DNA of 64,000 nucleotides, taken from positions 992,001 through 1,056,000 of the forward strand of contig NZ_JBBJCN010000001.1 in NCBI RefSeq assembly GCF_037622515.1, written 5' to 3'. The notes beneath the pieces are model-generated. The model worked only from the letters and a program-made list of their open reading frames with translations. It ran no database searches and had not been told where the DNA came from. Position 1 is the first letter of the stretch; each line of letters starts with the position of its first letter. Source of the stretch: Paradesertivirga superstes (GTDB lineage: Bacteria > Bacteroidota > Bacteroidia > Sphingobacteriales > Sphingobacteriaceae). The position numbers and the translations under genes were made by a program. This document shows, piece by piece, positions 56,805 through 64,000 of this stretch.

Positions 56805-57120
56805 AAGTCAATAATATGATGGTGCTGTCAAAGCTAAATGCGCGATCTGGTTGATTATTTAGGTGTGTTTTCTTAACCTGAGCGTTCGATGAGCCTAAGC
56901 TTATAAAACTTGATGATCAATGTGAATAATACTGTTTCTAATCTTTGCATGGCGGTATATTCTACTGATGCAATTTTTATAAGCTTTCAATAGATTTTAG
57001 TTCCTACACTTCCCTTCATTTTCAAGGTATATATACCCTGAGCCAGGAAATGTCGGAAGTCTTAAACTGATTCTTTACAAGGTAACCTGTTAAACAATAG
57101 GCTCAAAGTCTGATTTAGGT

Positions 57121-57175
57121 TGCACATTTTCGACCAGTTCCTTCATCTACATACCCCTTGTAAATTAAAATGTGC
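57121..57175 (+). repeat. TGCACA-ended 55-bp repeat, copy 2
   Basis: Begins TGCACATTTT and ends AAAATGTGCA, an exact 10-bp inverted pair. The interior matches copy 1 at 54706-54761 at most positions. Confidence 0.65.
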
Positions 57176-57182
57176 AAATTAC

Positions 57183-57540
57183 TTACTTTTCTATTTTACT
57201 TTCGATGTGAGGTATAACTTCTTTATAATCAATCTCTGTTCGTTTACTTTTTTCTAAGGACTCAAGTTCATCTTTTTTGCTCTTCTCATAATCGCTAATT
57301 TCATCAGTCCTAAACTTTATAATTGAATCAATCTGCTCCTGTTGAGTTTTTACATATTCATAAGGTATAAGGTTAAGGTGTTGACAATTAACGGATAATC
57401 TCCGATATTTCCAATCGTTACGGAAGAGAGAGATGTATTAACTTTAAAATAAATCAGCTCAGGCATCCTTCCAAACAACATGCCTCATTACCACAAATTG
57501 AGCTTCTTTATACCCTTTATTCGTAACATATTGATATTTA
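57183..57540 (-). pseudogene. Decayed coding sequence of unknown family
   Basis: A minus-strand frame of 85 codons without a start (57183-57437) reads RNDWKYRRLSVNCQHLNLIP, then a charged helix DEISDYEKSKKDELESLEKS and VIPHIESKIEK before its stop. Just upstream, other frames carry MLFGRMPELIYFKVN (like the DUF6717 C-terminus encoded at 57976-58319) and YVTNKGYKEAQFVVMRHVVW. The pieces suggest one or two genes broken by frame changes. Confidence 0.4.
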
Positions 57541-57563
57541 GATTATCTTAGTATAAACGAACC

Positions 57564-57749
57564 ATGATAAAGAGAAAGCTACCTTTTCCTGGAGGAATTG
57601 AATTTTTGATAGCGGCACTTGCATGCCTTATTGCAAGAGAACAAAGTGAAATACCTGAGGTTTATTCAATTCTGATGATATCTGCATTAGTAGCGATAGG
57701 GTTGTACTACCTTTTAAAAGGACGAATTTCCTTCACTAACAGAAAATAA
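57564..57749 (+). CDS. Small membrane protein, tandem copy 1
   Basis: 61 residues with two membrane helices (GGIEFLIAALACLIA and ILMISALVAIGLYYLL) and short basic ends. It is similar in layout and sequence to the next gene (R-K-L-P start, G-I-E after ten residues, S-E-I at about 29). A tandem duplication is inferred; the function is unknown. Confidence 0.6.
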   Translation: MIKRKLPFPGGIEFLIAALACLIAREQSEIPEVYSILMISALVAIGLYYLLKGRISFTNRK

Positions 57750-57792
57750 ACTAAGCAGATCAATAATAGTAACATTTTAATTTAGTAATGCT

Positions 57793-57966
57793 ATGCTAAG
57801 CAGAAAACTACCTCTTGTAATGGGCATTGAGCTGCTATTGTTGATGGTTTCCATCGTCATAGCAAAAGATATAAGTGAAATTATTGTAATTGACCTGATG
57901 CTAACAGCTATTTTATTGATTGGAGCAGTTTTTCTCTATTTATTTAAAAGAAGGCGGATCGGTTAA
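57793..57966 (+). CDS. Small membrane protein, tandem copy 2
   Basis: ATG at 57793, stop TAA at 57964-57966, 57 residues. MLSRKLPLVMGIELLLLMVS and LTAILLIGAVFLYLFKRRRIG form two helices that match the previous gene's layout. It starts 43 bp after it. No known family. Confidence 0.55.
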   Translation: MLSRKLPLVMGIELLLLMVSIVIAKDISEIIVIDLMLTAILLIGAVFLYLFKRRRIG

Positions 57967-57975
57967 CATTAAGAT

Positions 57976-58319
57976 TCACTTTACCCTAAAGTAAACAGCT
58001 TCAGGCATCCTTCCGAAAATATAGCGTACCCCCTCACAAAGCCACATCTGATGATTGATTTCTCCCCTTGGTAAGTTTCTAAAATATAGTCACCACCACC
58101 CTCCTCTCCAGTACATTCTTTTAAAAGCTTTAGATGCTCTGATCCCCCGAAAGGTTCTTCAGAAACAGTCAAAGAAACAATATTTGATTTACCTCCAAGT
58201 TTGTCCAGGAAGGTATCAGCGCCTGCAACCATTTGTAAGTCAGCTTTAGGTCCGGGATAATCAGGAAGGTCAACATACCATTCTCCTGTATTTTCTTTAT
58301 AAAATCTGTAAGTATTCAT
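57976..58319 (-). pseudogene. DUF6717-like protein, frameshifted near the C-terminus
   Basis: The frame from 58319 encodes MNTYRFYKENTGEWYVDLPD and VAGADTFLDKL, the start of a small family I recognise as DUF6717-like. As written it continues to 57981 with an odd tail. One base added to the G4 run (plus-strand CCCC, 58064-58067) instead gives GGEINHQMWLCEGVRYIFGR then MPEAVYFRVK, stop at 57976. That tail matches the expected family end (WLC...F-G-x-x-P-E-x-Y-F) and the relic MLFGRMPELIYFKV nearby. Cytoplasmic, function unknown. Confidence 0.6.
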
Positions 58320-58418
58320 AAGTATAAAATTAAAAAGTAGTGATTAGCTGTATCGCTGTGCTGGCTATTCATGATTAGAAACATAGGTTACTTATAAGGG
58401 GCCTGCGGTATTAATTGT

Positions 58419-58718
58419 ATGAACCGACTAAGCCATTTAAGTAAGAAACATCCATTTGCACTGCTGTTTAGTGCAGGTTATCTATTTATGTGGCTGTGGA
58501 TTTGTAAAATGTATTATTTCATGCCTACAGATGCACATGTCACACATGGTGAAGCACTTAATTTCTTGATTCTATCCGCTCTTTTCATCTCTGCATGCTG
58601 CTTAGTCATTACCATATTACTTGCGTTTTTCTTGAATGATGCTATTTTAAACCTATATATTTCCATTTACATAGCTATTCCGATACTAATTGCTCTTTAT
58701 TATATGAATGTGTTTTAA
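58419..58718 (+). CDS. Small hypothetical membrane protein
   Basis: 99 residues with three predicted helices (FALLFSAGYLFMWLWICKMYYF, FLILSALFISACCLVITILLAFF, LYISIYIAIPILIALYYM). No family recognised. It stands alone between two minus-strand broken genes. Confidence 0.55.
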   Translation: MNRLSHLSKKHPFALLFSAGYLFMWLWICKMYYFMPTDAHVTHGEALNFLILSALFISACCLVITILLAFFLNDAILNLYISIYIAIPILIALYYMNVF

Positions 58719-58882
58719 TGAGTGTGGAAGACACCTTTTACAGATTCATCGATTAAAAATGAAGGGGCATTAGCTCAACCTATTAACGCTAACTTGTGTT
58801 AGATAAACTTCACAGTGTTCGATTAAATAAGTAAAGGCTCCATAAGAAGCCTTTTCAATGTTATTAGATAAGCTCGGTTTGC

Positions 58883-59330
58883 TTAGTTTTCCTTCACAAA
58901 TCTTAAGGAAAGCAAACCATCAATATTTAATGCGCCAATATCTGACTCAGTATAAGTCGTAGAATTATCTATGTAATTATCAACGTAAAATATATTTACA
59001 ACAGGTTTGTGATGCAGGCAGATAGGTACTAGTCCAGAAAGATGCGGCTCTCCCTTTATTAAAGAATTCATTATAGAATAAACCTGCGGGATATGCATTA
59101 AAACCGCTTGAGTTATTTCCTTGGCTCAGAATCCACGATTCATTAGACATCAGCTTATTAGTAATAACTGCATTGCCTTCTACAGCCCCACCCCAAACAT
59201 CAGGATTAGAAACAGCTGTGCCACCTAAAGATGTAAGTAGCTTTTCATAATCGCTTTTTGAGGGTAATCTTCAGCCTGAAGGAAGAACAATTGCTTTAGC
59301 CTCATCATTGCTCCATGAAATGTCATCGTA
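58883..59330 (-). pseudogene. Fibrobacter-succinogenes-major-domain protein, broken
   Basis: A minus-strand frame reads WSNDEAKAIVLPSG, then TGA (59271-59273) where this domain has Trp, then RLPSKSDYEKLLTSLGG... NNSSGFNAYPAGLFYNEFF... ASFWTST. These are clear landmarks of the Fib_succ_major domain (GWRLPs..., GFNa.PaG.r, ...FWTST). A later frame change (about 59060) leads to DIGALNIDGLLSLRFVKEN, the expected C-terminal 'G..VRCvkd'-type strand. At least one nonsense and one frame lesion make it inactive. It may originally have continued from the gene at 59323-59637. Confidence 0.65.
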
Positions 59331-59637
59331 AGTTTATTTGTTCTTGATAAGTTCCAATGACATCTATTGCTTCTACGTTATCTGCATAGCCAATTATTAG
59401 TTGACCATCTTCGTCAGCTTCCAGTTGCAGATAGATGGAAGGACTTAAGAATTGATGGACTTGATAAGTAGCATCAGGATTGTTTTTGTGATTAACCTGA
59501 ATAGCTGTTCTGAATTCTGAGTTGAAGCCTTTTGAGATCTCAATTGTTTCTTCAATAATTTGGAAGTAGGCTTTCTCAATTGCATGATTACGAACCTGGC
59601 CTTCTAAAGGCAAATTCGCTCCTTGTAAATAATTCAT
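59323..59637 (-). CDS. Hypothetical protein, possible N-terminal part of the broken gene
   Basis: 104 residues, MNYLQGANLPLEGQVRNHAI to TYQEQINLR. It is protein-like, with no signal peptide. The stop overlaps the start of the Fib_succ-type frame, and a one-base shift would give LTYDDISWSNDEA, so the two could once have been one gene. On its own no family is recognised. Confidence 0.45.
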   Translation of the reverse strand: MNYLQGANLPLEGQVRNHAIEKAYFQIIEETIEISKGFNSEFRTAIQVNHKNNPDATYQVHQFLSPSIYLQLEADEDGQLIIGYADNVEAIDVIGTYQEQINLR

Positions 59638-60092
59638 GTGCTTGGAAGAGTAAAAAAGGGTTATTTAAATTGTCAGATCGATGAAAAAAGGTGATTACAC
59701 AAGGCCAAAGAGATTGTTAGCTTTTAAAAAGGTGGTTGGGAATGGTGGGATTTGAAATGGAAATCAGAAACCTGGAACTTGTCAGGCACTTCTCCTAGAG
59801 TGTTTTAGAAGCAATTTGAGATTGCTATTATAGGCGGGAAAATGTGAGAGCTAGGGCCACTCTTACGGTCAATTCATGTAAAATCTTTTCCTTTCATCGG
59901 AAGAAAGGTCCGGGGCTTCGTTCTAAGCGCTTTTCTCGCTTAAACAACACACAAAAAATCTCTACAGAAGTTCTAAAATACTTTTGAAGCCTTAATTTAG
60001 AATGGGGACGGATCGCAAAGCAGGTTTATTACCTTGTATTTATGTAAAACATAAATATCTTCGCATATATCCTGAATATGTAATTCCATCAG
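59638..60092. other. Intergenic region without a supported gene
   Basis: About 455 bp; no reading frame, hairpin terminator or repeat copy was recognised. Confidence 0.4.
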
Positions 60093-60611
60093 ATGAGAAC
60101 AAGGCAGCTCTTTAGACTATTTTATCATAAAGATTCTTTGATTCTGTTAGCGTCACTAGCTTTCCTTTGGTCAGCAATTAGCCTGTTGTCAGACTCAAAC
60201 AAATCTGTTACGGATTTTATTGCACATAAAGGTGAGGTTGAAAAGATACGATATGTGTCAGTTCGCAAATTTCTGAGACCAGGTAGGAGAGACGAAGTTA
60301 GAGTTAAACTTAAAACTTACCGCTCTTATTTCACGTCAAATAACTCAAAGGACATATTAAGTATTTTGTCTAAAATAGATAGTGGCGATAAGGTCACAAT
60401 CTATACTAAACCAAAGTTTCTAAATGTCTTTGGAATGAAAAAATTCCTGGATATATGTGAGTTACATAGAGCAAGAGAGACTATCGTCGATTACGAAGAA
60501 TACAAAAGGTCAATTTATGGCATGGATATAGCCTTTATGACTGCATCTGCCGGGTTCTTTCTTCTATTCTATATCAGAACCAAAAAAAAATACAACGCCG
60601 TGCTTATATAG
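60093..60611 (+). CDS. Hypothetical membrane protein, DUF3592-like layout
   Basis: 172 residues with an N-terminal helix (LILLASLAFLWSAISLL) and a C-terminal helix (MDIAFMTASAGFFLLFYI), and between them a beta-rich segment with VEKIRYVSV, RVKLKTYRSYF and DKVTIYTKPKFLN. This is the layout of DUF3592-type membrane proteins. The role is unknown. Confidence 0.6.
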   Translation: MRTRQLFRLFYHKDSLILLASLAFLWSAISLLSDSNKSVTDFIAHKGEVEKIRYVSVRKFLRPGRRDEVRVKLKTYRSYFTSNNSKDILSILSKIDSGDKVTIYTKPKFLNVFGMKKFLDICELHRARETIVDYEEYKRSIYGMDIAFMTASAGFFLLFYIRTKKKYNAVLI

Positions 60612-60730
60612 GTAGCGATTATTTACTTTATAGGCTTTACTGTTTTTCTAATTTTTTCAAAGTTTTTGTAAGTCTCCTTATAAAAGTAAAAATTGAAAAT
60701 TTTTTAGGGTCTAAGGAAATAGCTTATTGA

Positions 60731-60904
60731 TTATAAAGATATTAGGACTACTTTGAGGATTGGTAGAATCAAGCCTCGACCTTTTGCAACGTTTAATAGA
60801 TATCCCATCATTCTCACTCTTTTAGGAACTAAAGCTTTTGGATCAGAAGGGTTATAATAGAAGATACCCAACTTATAATTGTTTATGTCGTCAATTGGGT
60901 CCAT
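60731..60904 (-). CDS. DUF5808-like small protein
   Basis: 57 residues, ATG at 60902-60904 and stop TAA at 60731-60733. NNYKLGIFYYNPSDPKALVP followed by KRVRMMGYLLNVA matches the short DUF5808 motif (W/LGxFYYNPxDPrxxVPKR...GxxlNfA). The C-terminus is hydrophobic (LILPILKVVLISL). Such proteins are often tails of membrane proteins or stand-alone small proteins in Sphingobacteria. Confidence 0.6.
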   Translation of the reverse strand: MDPIDDINNYKLGIFYYNPSDPKALVPKRVRMMGYLLNVAKGRGLILPILKVVLISL

Positions 60905-61010
60905 AACTGTGTTTTAGCATAAAATATAGTAAAAGCACGTTTTAGCGTTAAAAGTTGCAAATTATGGTTTAGCGGTAAAATGTGCTAGAAGATGGTGAAA
61001 AGTTGCGTAC

Positions 61011-62501
61011 TCAATGAGTAGTTTCCCTTATCCACTTTTCAGCAACAAGTAAATCTTCATCCAATTGACTTGCAGAACTAGGAACTAATATGTCTGGATT
61101 GATCTTACCTAAGTACTTTGTTTTATTTCTGTCCGCAGCATAGCTCGTGGCGAGCATTAACATGGAGCCATCTGAAAGTTTGAACATGCCATTTGCGGTA
61201 GTAAAGCCACCTGACGGTTTACCAATGAACTTAGTATTATTTTTGCCAATAAAAGCAATAGCCGTCATTTCACCACTGCTGCTGGTTTTCGGGCCAATCA
61301 GCACTGCTACGGATGTATTTGGTTCTTTTAAAGAATACCGATTTTTCGTGTACATGGAAGAAACCTTGCTTGCGCTTGAGTTATCTTGAGCATTCATCCA
61401 TGCATTATATTTCCCACTATTGACAAAATAACCTATCGAACCTCCCCCAATAAGCGGACCAAGTCCGGCCACCATTGGCCACATATTGCCTCCTGTATTT
61501 CCTCTTAAATCTACAATCCAGCCCTTTACTTTATTCTCAGAATCTAATTTCTTAATCATTAGCTGCACAGAGTTTGAAAAATTCAATGATGCGGTGTCAT
61601 TTGTAGAAGAAAACCCAGGAATATAGATGTAACCGATATCACTTCCTAGGAGCTTGGAGTGTGGCCTATCGGGATTAAGATTTTTAGAAGCGTATTTCTG
61701 AGCAGTTGTTTTTGCTTGTAGAAACGAATGGTTGTCTCCTGCTTTTCGCAGCTCCATTAAGATGAAATCAATTAAAAATCTTGAATCCTCAACAGATTTC
61801 ACCCCTCTTGAAAGCGATTTTAGATCTAAATCAATTTGCTTCCAGTTTAAGGAATCTCGGAAGATTGATTGTTCCTTAACTATCTCTGTAACTTCACTAA
61901 TGTATTTCTCTACTTCCTTAGATGGTGGCTCCTTTGTATCATAAGCGTCCAAACTAAAATCATCATACCAGACTGTTCCAGCTCCCTTGAGGTAACCACC
62001 TAAGACAAGGCTTTTTGATTGCTCGTCCACGGTTAAGTTGATTGAATATTTAGTCCAGTCGGAAGTTCCATGAATAAAAATATTTTGCATTTGGAGATTA
62101 GCAAACCCTATTTGCTTATTGTCCTTATTCCAGACTTGACTCCATAAGCCAGCTTCTCCTTTTATTTCATCCGTTTTAATATATACAGAAATAGAAATTC
62201 TCGTTGGTTTAGAAACGATAATAGGTACAACCTGATTGAAAGGTAGGTGGGCTGTTGTATTAGCGTATTGGGTGCTACTTATTGTAAATGACTTATTGTC
62301 GGAACGCTTGGTTTTTTCATCAATAGAATATACAAAACCGTCTACCTTTTTAATTGTCCAACTGCCAGGTAATATAAGAAGAGTGTCGCGACTAATTTCG
62401 AAGCCAGCGTTTTTTATAGCTCCGATATCGCTTTTAATGATCTGAGCTTCACAGAAAAGCGTATTAGATATAATAGAGATGCAAATAGGCAGGAATTTCA
62501 T
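61011..62501 (-). CDS. Secreted S41-family (C-terminal processing) peptidase
   Basis: About 496 residues from the ATG at 62499-62501, which opens a signal peptide (FLPICISIISNTLFCEAQ); a start at 62576 would precede it by 25 residues. An N-terminal carbohydrate-binding-like beta-sandwich (about 25-190: SDIGAIKNAGFEISRDT... VWYDDFSLD) precedes the S41 core: SDIGYIYIPGF, GWIVDLRGNTGGNMWPM and GPKTSSSGEMTAIAF, where the Ser before GE is the expected nucleophile. Such enzymes cut unfolded or tagged proteins in the periplasm. No PDZ domain is evident. It is monocistronic. Confidence 0.88.
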   Translation of the reverse strand: MKFLPICISIISNTLFCEAQIIKSDIGAIKNAGFEISRDTLLILPGSWTIKKVDGFVYSIDEKTKRSDNKSFTISSTQYANTTAHLPFNQVVPIIVSKPTRISISVYIKTDEIKGEAGLWSQVWNKDNKQIGFANLQMQNIFIHGTSDWTKYSINLTVDEQSKSLVLGGYLKGAGTVWYDDFSLDAYDTKEPPSKEVEKYISEVTEIVKEQSIFRDSLNWKQIDLDLKSLSRGVKSVEDSRFLIDFILMELRKAGDNHSFLQAKTTAQKYASKNLNPDRPHSKLLGSDIGYIYIPGFSSTNDTASLNFSNSVQLMIKKLDSENKVKGWIVDLRGNTGGNMWPMVAGLGPLIGGGSIGYFVNSGKYNAWMNAQDNSSASKVSSMYTKNRYSLKEPNTSVAVLIGPKTSSSGEMTAIAFIGKNNTKFIGKPSGGFTTANGMFKLSDGSMLMLATSYAADRNKTKYLGKINPDILVPSSASQLDEDLLVAEKWIRETTH

Positions 62502-62571
62502 TATACTTATTTTAAAGGTTTCGGTAGACTGGGTCAATAGCAGATAGCTAATATAAAAAAAGTTGGGTAAC

Positions 62572-62627
62572 TGCACATTTTTTTAACCAGGTGTATAAAG
62601 ATTTAAGAGTAGAATGAATTTTGTGCA
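62572..62627 (+). repeat. Possible third TGCACA-ended repeat (divergent)
   Basis: Begins TGCACATTTTTTTAACCAGG and ends AATTTTGTGCA, with the same length and inverted ends as the copies at 54706 and 57121 but a poorly matching middle. Confidence 0.3.
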
Positions 62628-62750
62628 CCTATGTTGTTACTCAGTTAGCTTGTAAAGAAGTAGTGAAAAACAATGATTTGATCTGAATACTTCCCATCGA
62701 ACTAGATTCACGTCCCGAGGGCATAATTTAAACTCATATCTGTCTTTATT

Positions 62751-63074
62751 CTATTTTGCTCCTCGAAATTGCTTCTTCAATGTCCAAATTAAGGCCAATG
62801 TCACGGAGATTATTGGTAAGAAAGCGATTATTCCTTGCACGATAATATAACTGTTAGGTAAATCACCCCACCAATAAGTACCAGGCGGTACGAAGGTCTT
62901 ATAAATTATGAAAGACAAAAGATTTCCCACTAAGGCAGTGATGATCAAGTGTTTTATTGTGATTATAAAAGATATGTACCTGTTTCTTAACGATAAAATA
63001 AGCTTTACCAGTCCTACTAGTAAAATTAAAACTGCGAGATATAGTCCAATGATTTTAAAAAGGTCAGCAAGCAT
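62751..63074 (-). CDS. Small hypothetical membrane protein
   Basis: 107 residues with three helices (LFKIIGLYLAVLILLVGLVKLIL, LIITALVGNLLSFIIYK, YIIVQGIIAFLPIISVTLALIW) and a basic C-terminus KKQFRGAK. No family recognised. It lies between the S41 peptidase and a small secreted protein, all on the minus strand but with gaps of 82-250 bp. Confidence 0.55.
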   Translation of the reverse strand: MLADLFKIIGLYLAVLILLVGLVKLILSLRNRYISFIITIKHLIITALVGNLLSFIIYKTFVPPGTYWWGDLPNSYIIVQGIIAFLPIISVTLALIWTLKKQFRGAK

Positions 63075-63155
63075 AGTAGGTAGAAATTTTATTTAATGGA
63101 CATAACGAGTCGGATTACGCAGATTTGCAAGCATTTCAAACTCAGCTGCAAAGGT

Positions 63156-63617
63156 TTATGGGCCGATTTTTTTCAATACAAATTTTGTTTCTGAATCTGT
63201 CAATGGCATGTTTAGATAGAGAAGTTTATCTGAAATCCTGAAACTCATTTCGAATGGAGTTTCGTTTCCAAGCGAATTTCTATCTTTTAGGATGATTAGA
63301 TGACGCTTTTCATCGATTGTATAGGATCTTGATGACGTTTCTAAGTTAGAAGTTTGTGTAACTGCAGTAGAGCTGAATATGAATTTGTTTGGATACATTG
63401 TTTTAACTAGCTGAATAAGAAGGTTACTAGATTCGGGGTCTTCTAATCTTTCTTTGAACTCATCAGAAACTGAAACCGAATCTTTTTCCCAATTGTAATA
63501 AACCTCTCCATTATCGACGGAAACAACTTTCCATTCACCAAATAATTGTTGTTTGACATCCTGTGAAAATGCGTTTAGCGATATAATAAAAGTGAAAAAA
63601 GTAATGAGTGGTTTCAT
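63156..63617 (-). CDS. Secreted lipocalin-like protein
   Basis: 153 residues with a signal peptide (KPLITFFTFIISLNAFSQ). The mature start QQLFGEWKVVSVDNGEVY and later strands (NKFIFSSTAVTQTS, RSYTIDEKRHLIILKD, DKLLYLNM) follow the lipocalin-like pattern in Bacteroidota (L-x-G-x-W-x-V/l at the start). Ligand and role are unknown. Confidence 0.6.
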   Translation of the reverse strand: MKPLITFFTFIISLNAFSQDVKQQLFGEWKVVSVDNGEVYYNWEKDSVSVSDEFKERLEDPESSNLLIQLVKTMYPNKFIFSSTAVTQTSNLETSSRSYTIDEKRHLIILKDRNSLGNETPFEMSFRISDKLLYLNMPLTDSETKFVLKKIGP

Positions 63618-63781
63618 ATAGGTCGAAGGGTTTTTAAACTCATTCCTCTAAAGTAATATTTTCAATCGTATTTGGAATAGTTTGCTTTTAAAAGGTATGA
63701 TGGTAAGTAGCCGTTACAATAGGTCACCCGCCACTTTTGAAAAGCTGGTGTTGGCTGCTGATGTTTTATCATTAATTTCCT

Positions 63782-64000
63782 TTAACGGTACCAAGCATAA
63801 TCCCCATTACTAACAAAACTCGGTCTTCCTCCTTCAGCTGAATGGTAGAAGTATGCAAGTACTATTTTTGTCTTTTCGGGAATTACATTTACGTTTTCAG
63901 TTTCTATTTTAAGCTTGTCTCGCAGGCGCCCAATTAATTCTTTAGATAGATCTTTGTTGTTGAATCCTTTGAGAGTACGAATGTTTCCAATTGATAAGTC
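63782..64000 (-). CDS. Hypothetical protein, C-terminal end (5' part outside window)
   Basis: An open minus-strand frame of 72 codons enters from the right edge and stops with TAA at 63782-63784. It reads DLSIGNIRTLKGFNNKDLSK... and ends PSFVSNGDYAWYR. The sequence is protein-like. No family can be named from this fragment. Confidence 0.45.
   Translation of the reverse strand, partial: DLSIGNIRTLKGFNNKDLSKELIGRLRDKLKIETENVNVIPEKTKIVLAYFYHSAEGGRPSFVSNGDYAWYR

Noticed and set aside
60930..61010. Short repeated pattern TTTTAGCGTTAAAAGTTGCA / TTTAGCGGTAAAATGTGCT
   Set aside because: Only partial internal repeats and an imperfect inverted pair; too short and irregular to call an element or a CRISPR array.

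Overview
The window looks like a chromosomal segment of a soil- or plant-associated Bacteroidota, most likely family Sphingobacteriaceae (Pedobacter-like). This is inferred from a SusC/SusD pair, hybrid two-component regulators with propeller sensors, TAnnTTTG-type promoter -7 boxes, AT-rich non-coding DNA and weak Shine-Dalgarno sequences. No rRNA or intact tRNA was seen. Almost every metabolic gene lies on the minus strand.

Layout. (1) 1-778: end of a ferritin-like YciE/DUF892 gene and a single-domain response regulator. (2) 1.2-10.1 kb: a pectin/hemicellulose cluster transcribed right to left, with a frameshifted pectinesterase-like protein, PL10 pectate lyase, LamG protein, GH43 and an MG2-domain membrane-associated protein. 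(3) 10.4-25.9 kb: a signalling island embedded in mobile-element debris. It has a heme oxygenase/bacteriophytochrome pair, a GAF protein, a multi-PAS kinase, a small PAS protein and a GH106 rhamnosidase. Among them lie truncated cell-wall hydrolase, RadC and integrase relics, a tRNA 3'-end relic and several dispersed repeats. (4) 25.9-52.7 kb: a complete galactomannan utilisation locus. (5) 53-64 kb: small lipoproteins, small membrane proteins and several broken genes.

The galactomannan locus forms one pathway. Surface GH26 and GH5_7 endo-mannanases and GH27/GH97 alpha-galactosidases open and debranch the polymer. SusC/SusD and a TIG-domain lipoprotein bind and import oligomannosides. A sodium-solute symporter takes up mannobiose, an AGE-family epimerase converts it to mannosyl-glucose, and a GH130 phosphorylase yields mannose-1-phosphate plus glucose. 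A phosphomannose-isomerase-type cupin and a class II fructose-bisphosphate aldolase, downstream on the same strand, could link the products to glycolysis. A 1394-residue hybrid two-component regulator sits in the middle.

The strongest new observation is regulatory. Five transcription units of the mannan locus (symporter, susC, the regulator itself, GH26-GH97, GH26-CBM35) share an ungapped 32-bp motif. In all five it lies exactly 18 bp upstream of a -7 box, which looks like the operator set of the hybrid regulator. Other notable points are a nested repeat (a 130-bp palindromic MITE-like element inside a larger repeat) bracketing the phytochrome block in inverted orientation, and three genes broken by what looks like one missing base in a 4-base homopolymer.
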